64,000 nt of DNA from Undaria pinnatifida (Eukaryota > Sar > Phaeophyceae > Laminariales > Alariaceae): positions 7,800,548-7,864,547 of the forward strand of contig JABAKD010000029.1 of the NCBI GenBank assembly GCA_012845835.1, given 5' to 3'. The notes under the pieces were generated by a model. It saw only the letters and a program-made list of their open reading frames with translations. It was not told the origin of the DNA and did not search any database. Made by a program: the position numbers and the translations under genes. Positions within the stretch are counted from its first letter, which is position 1; every line of letters starts with the position of its first letter. Positions 1-10,415 of the stretch are shown here, in pieces.

Positions 1-10
1 GGGGGGGGGG

Positions 11-166
11 TCCCAATATAGTGCCGATTGAATAGTGCGGCTTATCTCAACAGTGCCAATTATCCCAATATAGTGCCGATTGAATAGTGCGACTGCTCTC
101 AACAGTGCCGATGGTCCCAATTTAGTGCCGATTGAATAGTGCGACTTCTCTCAACAGTGCCGATGA
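11..166. repeat. 52-bp tandem repeat, three units
   Basis: Three near-identical units of 52 bp start at about 11, 63 and 115. Each carries AGTGCCGATTGAATAGTGCG and CTCAACAGTGCC. It lies downstream of exon A on the minus strand, so it is probably intronic. A ten-G run at positions 1-10 precedes it. Confidence 0.85.
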
Positions 167-229
167 AATCGCTTGAAACTGTGTATAGTAACACCAGTGA
201 AATGATGAATAATTGGAATATGGAATCAC

Positions 230-367
230 CTGATTGACTAGCATTGCTACGGGCAACGCCGTCGTGTAGTCCCCGTCCTCGTCGATAAAAAGCAAAAATA
301 AATCGAAGACCCCTTCCTCGCTCGCTTTCAGCTTAAAGGTGTAGTCTGCCGTGGAGTTGGCGCCTAC
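230..367 (-). CDS. ASH-domain protein, left copy, exon A
   Basis: This 46-codon exon starts at VGANS after the acceptor GATGCAG and ends at MLVNQ before the donor GTGATT. Its partner at 46,522-46,659 has the same length and both splice sites. It encodes the closing strands of an ASH-type immunoglobulin-like fold: VGANSTADYTF, then EEGVFDLFLLFIDEDGDYT, then ALPVAMLVNQ. The pattern of a gamma-turn, a hydrophobic strand and a final LPV strand is usual for the end of such domains. It is the last exon of this copy visible in the window, so the 3' end of the gene lies to the left. The assignment to ASH is by pattern only; the subfamily is not fixed. Confidence 0.75.
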
Positions 368-384
368 CTGCATCAAGTCGTTAC

Positions 385-660
385 CACGAGGGGGGGGGGG
401 GGAGGGGTGTACTCAGTTTGTGCATGGCCGTAGTCGTACGACGATAGACCCCCGCATCCCTACCATGCCGGGACGGAGCTCGTCGGGTTTTCACCAACCA
501 GGCAGACATTGCTTGCGCCAGGCGCGAAGCGCCGTGAGGTGTTCGGCGAGTCGCATGAAGGGCGAACTGCATCCTTCCAAGAACCGCTCGTAAGACGGAC
601 TTCGGCACCTTGTGCCTACTTTCTTGCTTGTGGATGACAACGCCAATGAGCTATACTTTG
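385..660. repeat. Dispersed repeat, about 270 bp, copy 1
   Basis: This stretch is close to 90% identical by eye to 21,680-21,955, beginning in a G-rich run followed by GTGTACTCAG and including AGGCGCGAAGCGCCGTGAG. It sits in the intron between exons B and A of the left gene copy and is absent at the same place in the right copy, so it was inserted after the duplication. Short frames exist on both strands but no conserved protein was recognised. Family unknown. Confidence 0.7.
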
Positions 661-1137
661 TTTTCTTGTGTAGGGGGGGTTAGAGTGATCGTTTCCAAAA
701 TATAAAACGACATGTTTCGTGGAAATAACGCACGTACATTGCACGAAAATGCAGAACAGGGTCGGAGTGTTTCGCGTGAAGACAATCCCCGAAACGAGAT
801 CGCGAAAATACGAGTGTTCGACAATTGTTGATGATTTAGTCAACAGCAAGATTGCTGGTACTAATTTTGCGTCATTGATTTTTACGCTTATGCTGCACAT
901 TGCCGCACGACAAGCAAACGTAAAATTGCAGTTACACCAACAAAATATCTATTCAACTCTCTAGGTAGGGTAAAATATACAGTAGTCGCAAATTCGACCA
1001 ATATCAGCCACCCAACTTCGAATCAAATACACAAATTTCAAATTTTCTACTCCTACGTAAACAAACCATAGCAAGGAAAACACTCATACAAGTCAAACAA
1101 GCAAGGGATGGTCCGCCGACGGTGTGTACCAACTGAC
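661..1137. other. Intron sequence, no gene seen
   Basis: This AT-rich intron lies between exons B and A of the left ASH-gene copy. Small frames occur on both strands, but none is conserved in the matching intron of the right copy. Confidence 0.5.
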
Positions 1138-1213
1138 CACGACACTGTTGGTGGCTGCGCCGACTTGTAGACCCGCCGACGACCCTCTCCTCAAAGCCAC
1201 CACCACTTCGAAC
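1138..1213 (-). CDS. ASH-domain protein, left copy, exon B
   Basis: This 76-nt exon lies between the acceptor CGCGCAG and the donor GTCAGT. It completes a codon left open by exon C (phase 2) and ends in phase 0, reading R-FEVVVALRRGSSAGLQVGA and so on. The right copy (47,728-47,803) has exactly the same length and phases and reads FQVVVGLRRGSVSGLRVAA. It forms the middle strands of the second ASH-like domain, between the LMFGNVAV start in exon C and exon A. The donor GTCAGT is weaker than the GTAAGT of the right copy. Confidence 0.75.
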
Positions 1214-1739
1214 CTGCGCGGGGGGGGGGAGGGTCAAACGAGGGACACGTGTATGGGGTGGAGAGGGTTCCCGGTGTAACGTCTTCCTGACAGCCCGCGT
1301 TTTTCCTGGAGATGCGTTGTTGGCGGCCCGATTATCTTCAACTAAGTACCGACAACGCCCACCGCAACGTTCGTTTTTGTGTTTCATGTATTAGCAAATA
1401 TCATAGTTTTTGTCAACGATTGGTTGTATGTCCTATACTAAACAAAGTCCTCCCATTAAACAGGTAGAAGCCGAGACGCGGGATGGCCGGATCTTAAACG
1501 TTCTGCTATCATGACATCATACAGTAAGGTACCCGATTTAGGAGCGTCCAATTGAAGAATAAAAACGGACTCAAGAGCGGTCAAGTTGGCTTGCCAACGC
1601 CTATAAACAAGTCTATATGATACCCAATCTGAAAAAAAGATCGGCACGAAGGTAAGGGGCCGCAACACCGGCATGTATGTTTAGACCCGCTCCTAAACCG
1701 GGCACCCCAGATGAATACATCCTTGTACTATTTGCTCAC

Positions 1740-2188
1740 CGTTTTTCCTCGTCGCTGTCGTTCACCACGCGACCGACCGCCTCCACGCACTCGTGCACCG
1801 CAACATTCCCGAACATCAGCGGCCCCCTCCCCCCTCCGCCATCCCCACCCCTTCCCGGACCCTTTCCCCCACCACGCCCCACTTCCACATCCGCACCCCA
1901 TCCCCGTCGCCCACCCCGGTCCGCGTCCATGAAAATTCGCCGCACGAGGTTTTCCGCCGAGATTTTCCACTTATGGCGGGGGGGGCGACGCTGGCGCTGC
2001 TGGGGCGGTGGCGGCGGCGGCGGGCGGGGAGGGTTTCTGCGGCCGGTGGTGCCGGTGACAGATACCAGAACTCCACCGTCACAGCCATCAACAGAAAGGG
2101 TCACATTCGACATGTGGGGAGAAGCCGCCGTTGCTGGTGTGGTGGGTCGATAGGTCACCCACACGCCGCCGACTTCTCCCCTCCGCAC
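1740..2188 (-). CDS. ASH-domain protein, left copy, exon C
   Basis: This exon of 449 nt starts after GCTGCAG with VRRGEVGGVWVTYRP and ends in phase 2 at the donor GTGAGC. The first third closes one ASH domain (GGVWVTYRP, NVTLSVDG, VSVTGTT). A Pro/Gly-rich, low-complexity middle follows. The end, PLMFGNVAVHECVEAVGRVVN, is the typical opening of a second ASH domain (LxFGxVxV, then a VVN strand). The right copy (48,443-48,924) has the same layout with a longer Gly-rich stretch. The frame stays open through the low-complexity part in both copies, which supports it being translated rather than intronic. Confidence 0.75.
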
Positions 2189-2399
2189 CTGCAGCAACCG
2201 GCCATGGCGGGAAAGGGAGAAAGGAGTGGACGAAAGGGGGGGGAAGGGGGGGAGGGGTAGGCACTCTGCCTTGTAAGCGACGAGCGAGAGGGACGAAGGT
2301 GCACGTAACCCTCCGTGTACCGCATACCTTGCCCCTTTTGCCCGCTGCAACAACAATCTATGGATACTTTCCGTCCCCAATCCCCGGGTACAGCGATGC

Positions 2400-3190
2400 A
2401 AAATATGTCCTATTCTAACTCCAAGCAATTTCACCCCCGAAACGCGGGCGCAGCATTGCGAAGCTCATTCTTACTCGAATAAAATGAACTAAGATCCCAA
2501 ATCACGAGTACAGGTGGCATATGATGGCAAATGTATTATTTTTCTACTTCAATTCCTATACAATAGTAGTAGAATACCAGGTATTATACTTTAGCCCCTA
2601 AATCGAGTGGATAACGTTGCGAAAAACGTCCTACTCAAATTCCGAACACCTTCGTTCCCGAAACGCGGGTATCAACAGCCTTGCACAGAGCCAAAATAAG
2701 CTGTGTCTCATTCCAAGTAGGGTTCACCCCAAGACACGGGCGCAGTAGCCTTTCAAAAGGCTTCCTTCCTTCTCTCTTGTTTTTGTTTTCATTGCTTCGA
2801 TCAGCACTGTTTATACTGCCCGCCTGAACTCGTAAGAGGTTTTGCCCTCAGCAGCGGCCTTCTGGACAAGCCGTAGTCTATGGACGTCTTTCCTTCCCCC
2901 CCCCGGTGCTTGGTTTCATTTTTATCGCGCGAAGGGTTCAGCGCTTCCACTTTTATTTGCTATATATGGTCGTCGATGTACACCGAGATTTGCTGACTCA
3001 CACTCTCGCGCTTTCCGCTCTCTAACTCCGAGTGGCTTCCGTCACCAATACGTGGGCTTGGCACTGCAGAAAATGCCCAAGTGTATCTCCGAGTAGTTTT
3101 GTCCTCACGACGCGGTAGCGGCACTACAAAAACGCGTAAATTATCCACAGCTCCCGAGAAGCGCGGGTGTAGCTCTACTGTAGCTTGTAG
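2400..3190. repeat. Degenerate 60-90 bp satellite in an intron
   Basis: Diverged units share the order TCCTACTC, AATTCCAAG, TTCGTCCCC, AAACGCGGGTGCAG, TGCAAAA. The same satellite fills 49,120-49,990 in the matching intron of the right copy, so it predates the duplication. It lies between exons D and C. A SINE fragment interrupts it near 2,880-3,030. Confidence 0.65.
2880..3030 (-). mobile_element. SINE fragment (central domain only)
   Basis: On the minus strand it reads CGCGCGATAAAAATG followed by a G-rich stretch, matching the central part of the SINE at 18,690-18,980. No tRNA-like head is present. Diverged and partial. Confidence 0.4.
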
Positions 3191-3639
3191 CAGGATTTAA
3201 GCGCACCCAAGGCCAAATCATTCGGCACATTAGAGCGGTCAAATCGGCATGTCCAGCCGTACTAAAAGCCACACGTATTGGCCACTACAGATAAGATGAT
3301 AAGATGTGATCAAGAGCGCCAGCTTTGGGTTGTCACGGGGTGCTCTTGAATCGGGTTTCTACTGTATATATTAAACGATAGACCATCAGTGCTGGTATGA
3401 AATACGAGTGGTACTATTTAGCGCCTTCGCTTGCCGTAGCTACTATTTATTGTTAGTATCAGGTAATAAACTTACCGTTTGGAACTCTTTAGTTTTTTCG
3501 AGCCGAAGGCGAGCCATCACCCTCATAAACTACTCGGAATTGAATTACCAGTATGCCACCCCTTGCAGTGTTGTACCTAGTTGTATCGACGACAGTACTC
3601 GGTGTTATAGATATAACAATGCGTTTTTCCGGGTGGTGC

Positions 3640-3750
3640 GCCCGTGTGTTGGGACCTATACCACTTAAAATCAGAGTAGGCCAGGTTTTTTAACAGCTTC
3701 GGTGGCAAAACGTCTTGGAATTAGAGTAGGGGCGTAAAGTTGACCTGCTA
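3640..3750. repeat. Satellite units in opposite orientation
   Basis: Two units containing TTGGAATTAGAGTAGGGG are the reverse complement of the satellite at 2,400-3,190. The right copy has the same opposed arrangement (49,120-49,990 against 50,040-50,260). The two arrays could pair in the pre-mRNA of the host gene. Confidence 0.55.
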
Positions 3751-3802
3751 ATAGTACTCGTCGCTAAATCGTTCCCTCTGCCCGCCAACATGTATATCTC
3801 AC

Positions 3803-3946
3803 ACTGAGGAACCTCTCGTTTTCCCGAATGGCGAACGAGCCGTGCCCCTCCAGGCTGACACGAACTTGCAGGTCGGCTCTCGACGTGTTGGACACGGGAA
3901 TACAGGCCACTGCAGTTGATCCGACAGTGTCCGCGGTCATCTCGAG
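3803..3946 (-). CDS. ASH-domain protein, left copy, exon D
   Basis: This 48-codon exon, phase 0 at both ends, starts at LEMTADTVGST and ends at RENERFLS before the donor GTGAGA. It encodes the first strands of an ASH domain: VGSTAVACIPVSNTSRADL, then QVRVSLEGHGSFAI. The consensus VGS...IPVxNTS..DLxVRVSL is what made the family recognisable. Joined to exon C it gives FLS-VRRGEVGGVWV. The right copy (51,891-52,034) is the same length with about 76% identity. The start is chosen at CTCGAG after AAAAG, because both copies share it and the phase fits. An ATG microsatellite sits just upstream in this copy, in the acceptor region. Confidence 0.78.
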
Positions 3947-3976
3947 CTTTTCAGTCATCGCCGTTGTCGTGGTCGT

Positions 3977-3984
3977 GATGATGG

Positions 3985-4028
<44 letters not shown>

Positions 4029-4036
4029 TTGATGAT
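3977..4036. repeat. ATG/CAT trinucleotide microsatellite
   Basis: About 18 ATG units with few interruptions. It lies 30 bp upstream of exon D on the minus strand, where it makes a CAT-rich, purine-interrupted acceptor region. The right copy has only a short remnant (TGATGATGACGAT). Confidence 0.9.
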
Positions 4037-4730
4037 GATACGTGTGGGAAGCGGGTAAGGGGGCAAGGTGGTAGGGAATGCCGACGGCAGGTCGACGGAA
4101 CGGAGGGGGGGGGGGAGGTTCTCCAACTAGAACTTACTGCTGTAGCACTGGCCGAAACTATTCGATATTTTAAGCCCTCCAAGTGATTATGTGCAGTGTG
4201 AGTTTCAACGTTGGTCGCTTACAACATTCCGTCCTGAAGGAAAAGATCTTTTTCGAACGTCGAAACTCGAACCTCGATCTTACGTATATGCCCGGTATTG
4301 TTTATTTACATCAAACCGAGTTTCCACGGGGAGTAACCCAATAACATTTAGCCACGACACGGCAAGACGTGCACTGGCTCTATTTTGCCTTCCGAGGGTG
4401 TGGCTCCTCAATCAAGCAGCCCTATACCTTGCCCTGGGGAACTGATTTTGTTTTATAGTACACTGACAGCGCAAACTTCCGAAGAAGCCCGTCATGGCCT
4501 AGGTATAACAACCATTCGAGCGTTGGAAAAACAAGGATGGCATGCCGATGTTGAGTGGATTGAGAAAAGCCCTCGTCTTTCAGATTATTTTTTTTAAAGC
4601 CGAAAAGAGGTACTTTTTTTTAGCCGAATAAAGGTACACCTTAAAAGCTCTATCATAGCACGCGTCCGTCCTTATATTAATGTTAATACAAGAAAGGACA
4701 ACCAAAGCCCCGCTTCCTTAGCATTGATAG

Positions 4731-5117
4731 TTGGTACCTGAGGTGATCCAATACGTAGAAAAACAATCTGCGCCTCTTGTACGTCGTACGAAGCTAGACT
4801 TGCCGAACATGCACGAGCTCGGCCAGCCAAAACGGTGTCAAAAACAGGAAAATCGGCCACGCACCGCTCAATTTTTTTTACGCAAATGGACAAGAAAATT
4901 TGACACGGCGTTATTCATTCAGCAGCCGAGATGCGTCTTGCCGGTCGTTTTTTATAACTTCCTGAGAGAGAGCTATGACCGAAAGTGCAACCTAAAAATA
5001 CTAGAAACGCCACTGAAACTCATTAGAAAAAAAATTCGAAAAGCCAGGAAAGACATGTTTTCATGCTGGCATCACGAATACGATGCTCAAATTCCAGATC
5101 GAAAATCGCAAAATTAA
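4731..5117 (+). other. Unassigned 128-codon reading frame in an intron
   Basis: An open frame rich in Lys, Arg and Gln runs from an ATG at 4,731 inside the intron between exons E and D, antisense to the host gene. Its C-terminal part, LKLIRKKIRKARKDMF, is basic. I recognise no domain and the right gene copy has no equivalent, so it may be chance or part of an unknown insertion. It is listed because it is longer and less repetitive than most frames here. Confidence 0.2.
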
Positions 5118-5589
5118 GCTGTTGCATCACAGTAGATATCATTTTTTCTCGTTATAGTTTGATTATTATTACACTCGTATTCGGTGTGGAATTTTACTTT
5201 GGCCCTATCGCGTGACGATCGACGAATTGAGCGATAAAACTGATGTCGAGTTTCTCCTTGTGTCCTCATTGATGTCTACACCCGCCTTCACCTTAATCGG
5301 AAACGAAGATTTTACTACAGAATCTAGTGTCAAAAAGTTGGTGGTGTTGAGTTTTCGCCGATATCTTGTCGTGTTTGAGTCGAACAATAGATGTGCGATA
5401 CATGTCAATATGTGTTTATTTTTCATATGCATTGATGTGTCAAGGTGTGTATGTGCTTCCAAAATTCGAATCCTAGTTCGTAGTAGTTCACGAGATATGA
5501 CTTCAGGAAATATTCTACCTGGTACGTTTTATGGCTGGCCCAGCTTGTGAGACCCGTTCGTCGTATCTACACAAGCACAGGGTTAACGA

Positions 5590-5830
5590 CAATCTCTCTT
5601 CAGTAGGCACTATTTCTTACCGAATGTAACGTAGAATGGAATACTTACCTGACGAAGCTTGGACCGGAAAATCGCCGAACGTAACGTTGAGCGGAAAGTT
5701 TTTCCTAGTGTGACGTATAGCGGATTTTTTTTACCGAATCTAACGTTGATCGGATACTTACCGAAAGTAACGTGAAGCGGAAACAACGTACCGGGCGTAA
5801 CGTAGAGAGGAAGCAACGTACCGAACGTGT
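5590..5830 (-). repeat. About 35-bp minisatellite built from a splice-donor-like motif
   Basis: Diverged units carry TTACCGAAxGTAACGTxGAGCGGAAA. On the minus strand each unit resembles the end of exon E plus its donor (TTCGGTAAGT). It lies directly 3' of exon E on the transcribed strand. The right copy (52,820-52,890) has only two or three units. Confidence 0.7.
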
Positions 5831-5896
5831 CGGACTGCTTAGCGAATGCGAATAGAGGCGGAGGTTTGGCGAATGCGAGCCGGAACGCAAACTTAC

Positions 5897-6028
5897 CGAA
5901 GATGACTCGAATCGGAAAACAGACGACCCCGACCGGTGATCACGTAGTAGATCCGTCATCGACGGTCGATTTCTCGGGGCCACCACCATGTCCTCCTCCG
6001 TGAGGCCCAAATCTTCCATGGGTATTAT
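5897..6028 (-). CDS. ASH-domain protein, left copy, exon E
   Basis: This 44-codon exon, phase 0 at both ends, starts at IIPMEDLGL and ends at FRFESSS before the donor GTAAGT. The core NRPSMTDLLRDHRSGSSVFR is nearly the same as in the right copy (SRPSMTDLLRGHGSGSSIFR), which has eleven more codons in the middle. It is a polar linker upstream of the first ASH domain and joins in phase to LEMTADTVGST of exon D. No domain name fits it alone; conservation between copies and matching splice sites make it a real exon. Confidence 0.72.
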
Positions 6029-6393
6029 CTGCCGGCGTCCGCCAGAGAAGGGGTGGGTGGGTGGGGGGGAGTGCAAGCCCAGGCTTAAGCTTCGCTTCGT
6101 GCGGAGCGACTAAATGTTGATGACTCCATCTACTTTTTTGCGGTCTTAGGCGAGGCCACAACACCGGAGCAAGGGGCACGGGTTGCTGCTGTGGTTGCTG
6201 CGGCGGTTTGTTCGTTTACCGCCCAACAAAGGTTAGAACTCTGACCGCAGATTCCAGCAATACGGATACTCAAAGCACGTCAATTACTCGTGGGACGAAA
6301 TAGGGTGAACGCTGGCACTGCAATTCGTACGACAAACAAAACGCCACTGCTCCACATCACCCCGTCTTCCATTTCATTTTTCCCCATATACCT

Positions 6394-6459
6394 AAATTTG
6401 GGCGACAACGTGGGGAAACGGCGGACAACGCCCGCGAGCAATAACCATCGCCCGTCAGT
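6394..6459 (-). CDS. Possible small exon F, left copy
   Basis: A minus-strand frame TDGRWLLLAGVVRRFPTLSPK has a partner at 53,421-53,477 reading TDDDLCVSVARRFPTSSPR. The shared RRFPTxSP core suggests coding conservation, but splice sites are not clear in either copy. It could be conserved noncoding sequence. Confidence 0.3.
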
Positions 6460-6969
6460 GCTTTCGATAATTTTTGTACTGTCTGTGTTCTTGTCTTCAA
6501 AGCGCTCCGCATGCGATACCTGGCCGGAGCGTTTTGTGCTTGTCGACACTCTGAACAAGGCGTGATAGTATAACAACAAACGTTTATACGCGTCTTTCCC
6601 CTCCTCCGATAACATAGCTGTTGTTGTTTGTATGGCGAAAAACGGTCGGCGTTGAAGGTGGACAGAGGATAGAGAATAAAGCAACGCAAAATACACTGAT
6701 AAAAATGAGCAACGCGTTTCGCTGTTCGCGCCGACGATTAAGGGCATGTACACACGCGCGCATTATACAATACTTCTGCCCTCTCTTCCCTGCCCCCTCA
6801 CCTCCCCCTCTTCCCGCCGCGTCCCGCCCCTTCCATTGCCCGCCCCCCCCGAACTACCTTATCTCGATGCCAAGGTCAGTATTGCAGGCCAAACCAGGAA
6901 TACCAAAAGACGTCGAGCATTCTGACGAAACGTTTACAAATGTAGACGGCGCTGCAAAACCCGCATCCA

Positions 6970-7100
6970 CAATCCATCAAGGGGCATCCACCCACCTACC
7001 CACCCACAAAGCCATCCACCTACCCACCGACCCCACGACCCACCCACCCATCCACCCGACCACTCACCCACCCACCCACCCGCCCACCCACCAAGCTTTC
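6970..7100. repeat. CCCA-rich tract
   Basis: Mostly repeats of CCCACCCACC on the plus strand, directly downstream of exon G in transcription order. The right copy has a shorter version at 54,024-54,056. Confidence 0.8.
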
Positions 7101-7104
7101 TCAC

Positions 7105-8466
7105 CTTCAAGGTTGTGCCAGAGATAGTCGTGGCAGGCAACGCTCCCCCACCGGAGCCGGCGTGAAGGTGGTCGCTGCTGCTGTTATTGTTGCTGCTGAT
7201 ACCGCCACTACCCGCAGCACCTAAACCGACGCCAACACCGACACCAAGCCCACCACCACCACCACCACCTCCACCCCCAACACCACCAATACTAATACTT
7301 ACACTATTCCTAACACAAACATCCCCACCACCGCCACTTCCGACACCACCTCCACCACCACCACTACCGCCTCCACCGCTGATACCACCACCACCAAGGC
7401 GAACACCAACGGAGAAAACACCACTGCCGCCGCCATCACCACCAAGGCGAACACCAACAGAAAAAACACCACCGCCACCACTACCACCACCACCGCCACT
7501 ACCACCACCACTACCACCACCACCACCACCACCACCACCCCGATGACCCTCTCCACTACCCCCACCACCCCCCCCCCCGTGCCCACCGCCACCACCACCA
7601 CCACCACCACCACTATCACCCCCACCACCCCGACCACCGCCCTCCCCGTGCCCACCACCACCACCACCACCACTACCGCCTCCACCGCCGATACCACCAC
7701 CACCAAGGCGAACACCAACGGAAAAAACACCACCGCCGCCGCCGCCGCCACCAAGGCGAACACCAACAGAAAAAACACCACCGCCACCACTACCACCACC
7801 ACCGCTACCCCGATGACCCCCACCACCACCCCCACCACCCCCGCTCCTGTGCCCACTACCACCACCACCACCGACGCCGACACCACCACCACCATTACCA
7901 CCTCCACCGCCTAGGCGAACAACAGAGAAACCATCACCGCCACCACGACCACCACGACCACCACCACCACCGCCTCCACCACCGCCACCGCCGCCACCAT
8001 CCCCACCCCCATTCCTACCCCCGCTCCCACCACCACCACCAACACGACCACCAACACTACCGCCCCCCCCCCCTCTCACCCACCCACCCAGCCCCCCACC
8101 CCCGCCGCCGCCACCACCACCACCACCACCACCACCAACACTACCGCCTCCGCCACCTCTACCAGCATCACCACCACCGACACCACCGAACTGGACCCTC
8201 CGACGGGGAAGCACCCGCGCCCCTTCCTTCCTCAGAAGACCTTTCGTTCTCTTAGCGGTTGTGGTCTGGGCGCGGATCCTTACGTCGCTCGCCCGAGCCG
8301 GCGCAGTGGCGCCTACGCCGTTCACGTGGTGGCTCTCTACCCGTCCCCACTTGGCGTCCGCCGCCGCCGCCGCAGCCGCTGCTGCCGCTGCTGCCGCTGC
8401 TGCCGCTGCAGCCACCGCCGTCGCGCTTTCGCTCCTCGAGGTCGATGTCTGCTGAGGATGCTTCAA
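7105..8466 (-). CDS. ASH-domain protein, left copy, exon G (Gly-rich)
   Basis: A frame of about 450 codons, open throughout, ends at ISGTTLK before the donor GTGAGA. Order: poly-Ala, then KWGRVESHHVNG, then [20 protein letters not shown], then over 300 Gly-rich residues made by a CCA/CCG tract, then LHAGSGGGALPATTISG. The right copy (54,071-55,003) keeps the same head and tail around its own Gly tract. [11 protein letters not shown] resembles the first strand of an ASH domain. The Gly tract may be translated or may hide an intron; both copies stay in frame across it. The 5' boundary is not resolved. Confidence 0.55.
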
Positions 8467-8519
8467 TTCGTAGCGCGGGGGAAGGCAGGGTCGTTATGGT
8501 ATGGGGATGTTTGGTCAGT

Positions 8520-8558
8520 TGGTTAGTTGGTTGGTTGGCTGGTTGGTTGGTTTGCTCG
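8520..8558. repeat. GGTT tandem repeat
   Basis: Units of TTGG on the plus strand. The right copy has a much longer version at 55,190-55,335. Confidence 0.85.
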
Positions 8559-8984
8559 TATGGTAGTGTGGTAGTATGACAGGCCACATGTATACCGCTA
8601 TAGCTTGCGCCGCAATAAAAGGTGACGAGACAAACTGACGGGATACCAGGGTAGGCTATGATACAAGTCGCGGTTAGTCGCGCACGTAGACAACAGCCTC
8701 GTTGCGGGCGTAGGCCGTAGACTCCAGTATACCTGGTACCCGGTAGGAAATATCATCAGGGTCGACCGTCAACCGGACGACTTTTATCAGACTTCTTGGT
8801 GATGTGACATACCATGTGAAGCGTACGCAAAACAGGGGTCGGAGTGCGTGAGGAACCAGGATACAAGGCAATTTTCTCGGTCCTGTATTTGGTACGTGCC
8901 ATATCACAAATAGATGGGGACCGCCTGTACTCGTATGACTGGCAGCCATTTTTGGTGTTGTTTCTTCATCTCATTCATTATGCT

Positions 8985-9298
8985 CGCACTACTTTCGCCC
9001 TCCCTCCCAGTAGTAACTCAGACCCGGGGTCACATAGCGGGCTCTTCTCCCCCTTCCCCACTACGACGGTACGTGCCTCCATTTTTATCGCGAGAAGAAG
9101 TCAGCATTTTCTTCCCTTGTCGACTCGCGTCGAATTGTACCTACCCACGCTGCTGAGCGCTCTCAGCAGTTGATCTTTTTTTTTTTTTTGCATTTTTGCA
9201 AGAATAAAGTCAGAATCTCACCACGGTGGGAATCGAACTCAAGGACCTACGCTAGTAGTATTCGAAGGTAACCACTTGACCACCGGGGCGACCGGTTC
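8985..9298 (-). mobile_element. tRNA-derived SINE
   Basis: On the minus strand a tRNA-like head carries box A (GGTGGTCAAGTGG, 9,272-9,284) and box B (GAGTTCGATTCCC, 9,228-9,240). The body holds CTTCTCGCGATAAAAATGG and then GTAGTGGGGAAGGGGGAGAAG. A copy of the same family lies on the plus strand at 47,141-47,425. It is internal to an intron of the left ASH-gene copy. The head is not a working tRNA gene because no proper anticodon stem can be drawn. Confidence 0.75.
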
Positions 9299-9379
9299 GC
9301 TATGGTATGCGAGTAATGAGACAGGCGACATCGTGAGCGCCACATCCGACAGTTGAAAAAAAAAAAACGTACCAGGTAT

Positions 9380-9500
9380 ATCATTAATTAAATGTACATG
9401 TACACCGCAGCTTGCGCAGTTGAATTTCAACTACGAGTATTCATTTTTTTTTTGGGCTCACGGCTGACGTTTTCTTTTTTTCAGATTTTTTTAAATAAAA
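9380..9500 (+). mobile_element. Possible diverged copy of the ATG mini-element
   Basis: It contains CGCAGCTTGCGCAG, then, after 40 bp, GGCTCACGGCTGACGTT, in the same order as in the mini-element at 38,541-38,630. The usual ATG is TTG here. No target duplication was seen. Confidence 0.3.
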
Positions 9501-9689
9501 TCAACACTTTTACTTTCGAGCTCAACTCGTACTACGGACGTTTTGCCCTCATTGCCGCTATGATACGCATAGCGACAACGTCACCGACGCTTTGACAGCC
9601 AGTAATCCCAAAACACACAGATGCAGAGCTCGTTCGTGGCGTGGAACAGAGGGGATCGGCGAGCTAATGCTCACCAATGTTCCGCTCAC

Positions 9690-9745
9690 CACGTGTCTGG
9701 AGCTGGCTTGCCCGGCAGAAGGGCTGCCCCTGCTCCTGGCACCCG
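9690..9745 (-). CDS. ASH-domain protein, left copy, exon I
   Basis: A short exon reading RVPGAGAALLPGKP or, in the frame that matches the other copy, AGARSRGSPSAGQASSRHV. It lies between the acceptor TGTCCCAG and the donor GTGAGC. The right copy (57,711-57,763) differs by exactly one codon in length and shares SAGQA and both splice sites. It is a polar linker upstream of exon G; function unknown. Confidence 0.5.
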
Positions 9746-10308
9746 CTGGGACAAATAGGTGGAAACACGGCGGATACAACAGCAGCAATAGTAGCAGTTA
9801 CTTTTGAGGCGTATGGGATGGGACGGATACAAACCATGTTGGGTGTAAATTAAAGCATCGTTTTCTATTCATATTAATACAACAAAGGTACTTATAATTA
9901 AGTCCAAAGCAGGTAAGCATGTGTCCCCCGTAGACTAGTACCGGTACGATCAACATGATGAGCAAGAACAAGGTACCCTAGAGCAAGCCAACCACGGAGC
10001 AAGCGCCCCACGCTGCGAGCCAACACACAGACACAACGAGGCCTTGCCGAGTTGAATTTGTTGCTCCACTCATGGTGCATGCAAGCCGTAGGCTGCAGCG
10101 TCGGCCGACGACGCCCTGCATGCCTCCGAGTAAAGGTCAAAGGCTGGATATAAGTCTGTACGTAAATATAAGAAACTTTTGATCATTATTATTAATATTA
10201 CACGACTATTAAGTTTTTCGTACATATTTATTATTGCAAGGGCAGCAGGGCAACGGCAGTCATCAGGTCATATGATGACTTGTAGAGCATGCAATGCGAG
10301 CAGCTCAC

Positions 10309-10415
10309 CGTTGGGGGCGGGCTGCCTCGCGCCACGATGGCTTTCGTTAACCATTTCTCCTGTGCTTACAGAGCGATAGCTGTGTCACGGAAAGCCTGCG
10401 TTGGGTCGACGAGCT
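10309..10415 (-). CDS. Conserved block H, left copy (possible exon)
   Basis: The minus-strand frame GARQPAPNGELLALH matches GARQPAPDGELLELH of the right copy (58,335-58,440), with several silent differences. A GTGAGC donor-like site lies inside it. A well-formed acceptor (CTGTGCTTACAG) exists on the opposite strand at the same place, so the strand is not certain. Homology between the two gene copies ends about 150 bp further on. Confidence 0.35.

Noticed and set aside
5590-5830. CRISPR-like 35-bp repeats
   Set aside because: Units are adjacent and diverged without spacers; they derive from the neighbouring splice site.
7187-8190. Long Pro-, Thr-, Ser- and Val-rich frames on both strands
   Set aside because: They are the translations of one CCA/CCG tract in other frames. 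Only the minus-strand Gly frame is bounded by conserved exon pieces.
9222-9295. tRNA gene
   Set aside because: Boxes A and B are present but the anticodon region does not fold and the sequence runs into a SINE body shared with 47,141-47,425.
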